A stretch of DNA of 64,000 nucleotides from Antiquaquibacter oligotrophicus (lineage in GTDB: Bacteria > Actinomycetota > Actinomycetes > Actinomycetales > Microbacteriaceae), in NCBI RefSeq assembly GCF_020535405.1, contig NZ_CP085036.1, positions 1,860,001 through 1,924,000 on the forward strand. The letters are read 5' to 3'. Below the pieces are notes generated by a model. The model ran no database searches. It saw only the letters and a list, made by a program, of their open reading frames with translations, and was not told the origin of the DNA. Both the position numbers and the translations under genes were made by a program. Position 1 is the first letter of the stretch, and every line of letters begins with the position of its first letter. Below, piece after piece: positions 63,888 through 64,000 of this stretch.

Positions 63888-64000
63888 ATGACGCAGGCAC
63901 CACCGCAGTCGCCAGCACCGCCGCAGCCGCAGGACGGCACGGTGGCGGCACCGCTGCGCCCGGGCCTCAGCATCCGGTCGGCGCTCCTCATCATGCTGCT
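63888..64000 (+). CDS. Start of an unknown membrane protein gene (3' end outside window)
   Basis: 37 codons visible. Starts MTQAPPQSPAPPQPQDG, a Pro/Gln-rich cytoplasmic stretch, then RPGLSIRSALLIML, the start of a hydrophobic helix. A GGAG ribosome site is 4 bases before the ATG and TAAAGT (63849-63854) is a good -10. It is not the expected LacI repressor, which would begin with a helix-turn-helix. Family not recognisable from this fragment. Confidence 0.65.
   Translation, partial: MTQAPPQSPAPPQPQDGTVAAPLRPGLSIRSALLIML

Noticed and set aside
63888..64000. LacI repressor for the sugar genes at the right edge
   Set aside because: The visible N-terminus is Pro/Gln-rich and then hydrophobic, with no helix-turn-helix, so the repressor is not this gene.

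Overview
The window looks like chromosomal DNA of a high-GC Gram-positive actinobacterium, most likely Microbacteriaceae (Micrococcales). Support comes from strong G/C at third codon positions, tight operons with 4-base ATGA or GTGA overlaps, several apparently leaderless genes (a TAnnnT -10 box about 6 bases before ATG or GTG), LAxTG sorting signals, CWB_2 cell-wall repeats, and the actinobacterial housekeeping set tRNA-Thr, tRNA-Met, hadA/hadB-like dehydratases, murB, aminotransferase, tRNA-Trp, secE, nusG, rplK, rplA ... rplJ, rplL. That backbone keeps its order but is interrupted by blocks of accessory genes.

Layout. 0-9 kb: two convergent cell-surface proteins carrying nearly the same three-repeat CWB_2 anchor (one cut by the window edge, one a 1723-residue mosaic of PA14-like, beta-propeller, CBM and 3-keto-glycoside hydrolase (DUF1080) modules), with an Ntn amidase and a DUF4232 protein between them. 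9-12.7 kb: inositol-phosphatase-like enzyme, M23 peptidase, and a GH13 alpha-glucosidase under a LacI-type operator. 12.8-22 kb: tRNA-Thr and tRNA-Met, a DUF2277 protein, a YCII/ECF42 sigma pair, an M1 peptidase with a sorting-signal-like N-terminus, a 27-residue peptide gene with an elaborate promoter, VanZ, hadA/hadB-like genes and murB. 22-32 kb: a Nudix hydrolase, two ABC-2 exporters (one with its own two-component system) and a divergent PspC/PspC-kinase stress locus. 32-36 kb: aminotransferase, tRNA-Trp, secE-nusG and rplK-rplA. 36-52 kb: a 16-kb accessory block (GNAT, glycosyltransferase/TetR, ECF sigma with membrane partner, oxidoreductase, YqaJ nuclease, sugar isomerase plus Gfo/Idh dehydrogenase, tandem LAxTG proteins, a MacB-type ABC system with an OmpR/kinase pair). 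52-53.2 kb: rplJ-rplL with an L10 leader. 53.2-53.5 kb: an orphan promoter followed by a highly structured gene-free stretch. 53.5-60 kb: a seven-gene operon on the minus strand in which all six junctions are 4-base overlaps, joining a histidine kinase, a single-domain response regulator, a 47-residue membrane protein, a processive GT2 glycosyltransferase, a PHP hydrolase, an ATP-grasp ligase and a receiver-PIG-L deacetylase fusion. 60-64 kb: a CUT1 sugar ABC importer behind two LacI-type operators, and the start of one more gene.

Working together. The GH13 enzyme at 12.6 kb and the importer at 60.3 kb share the operator TGCAAGCGCTTGCA, in both cases overlapping the -35 box, so they probably form one alpha-glucoside regulon; neither the repressor nor the importer ATPase is in the window. 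The seven-gene operon is the best candidate for an undescribed system: a two-component-controlled pathway for making or modifying a surface glycoconjugate, with a phosphorylation domain fused directly to a sugar deacetylase. The structured RNA candidate at 53.2-53.5 kb and the 27-residue peptide at 19.4 kb are the other main leads. All family names are from reading motifs; no database search was run.
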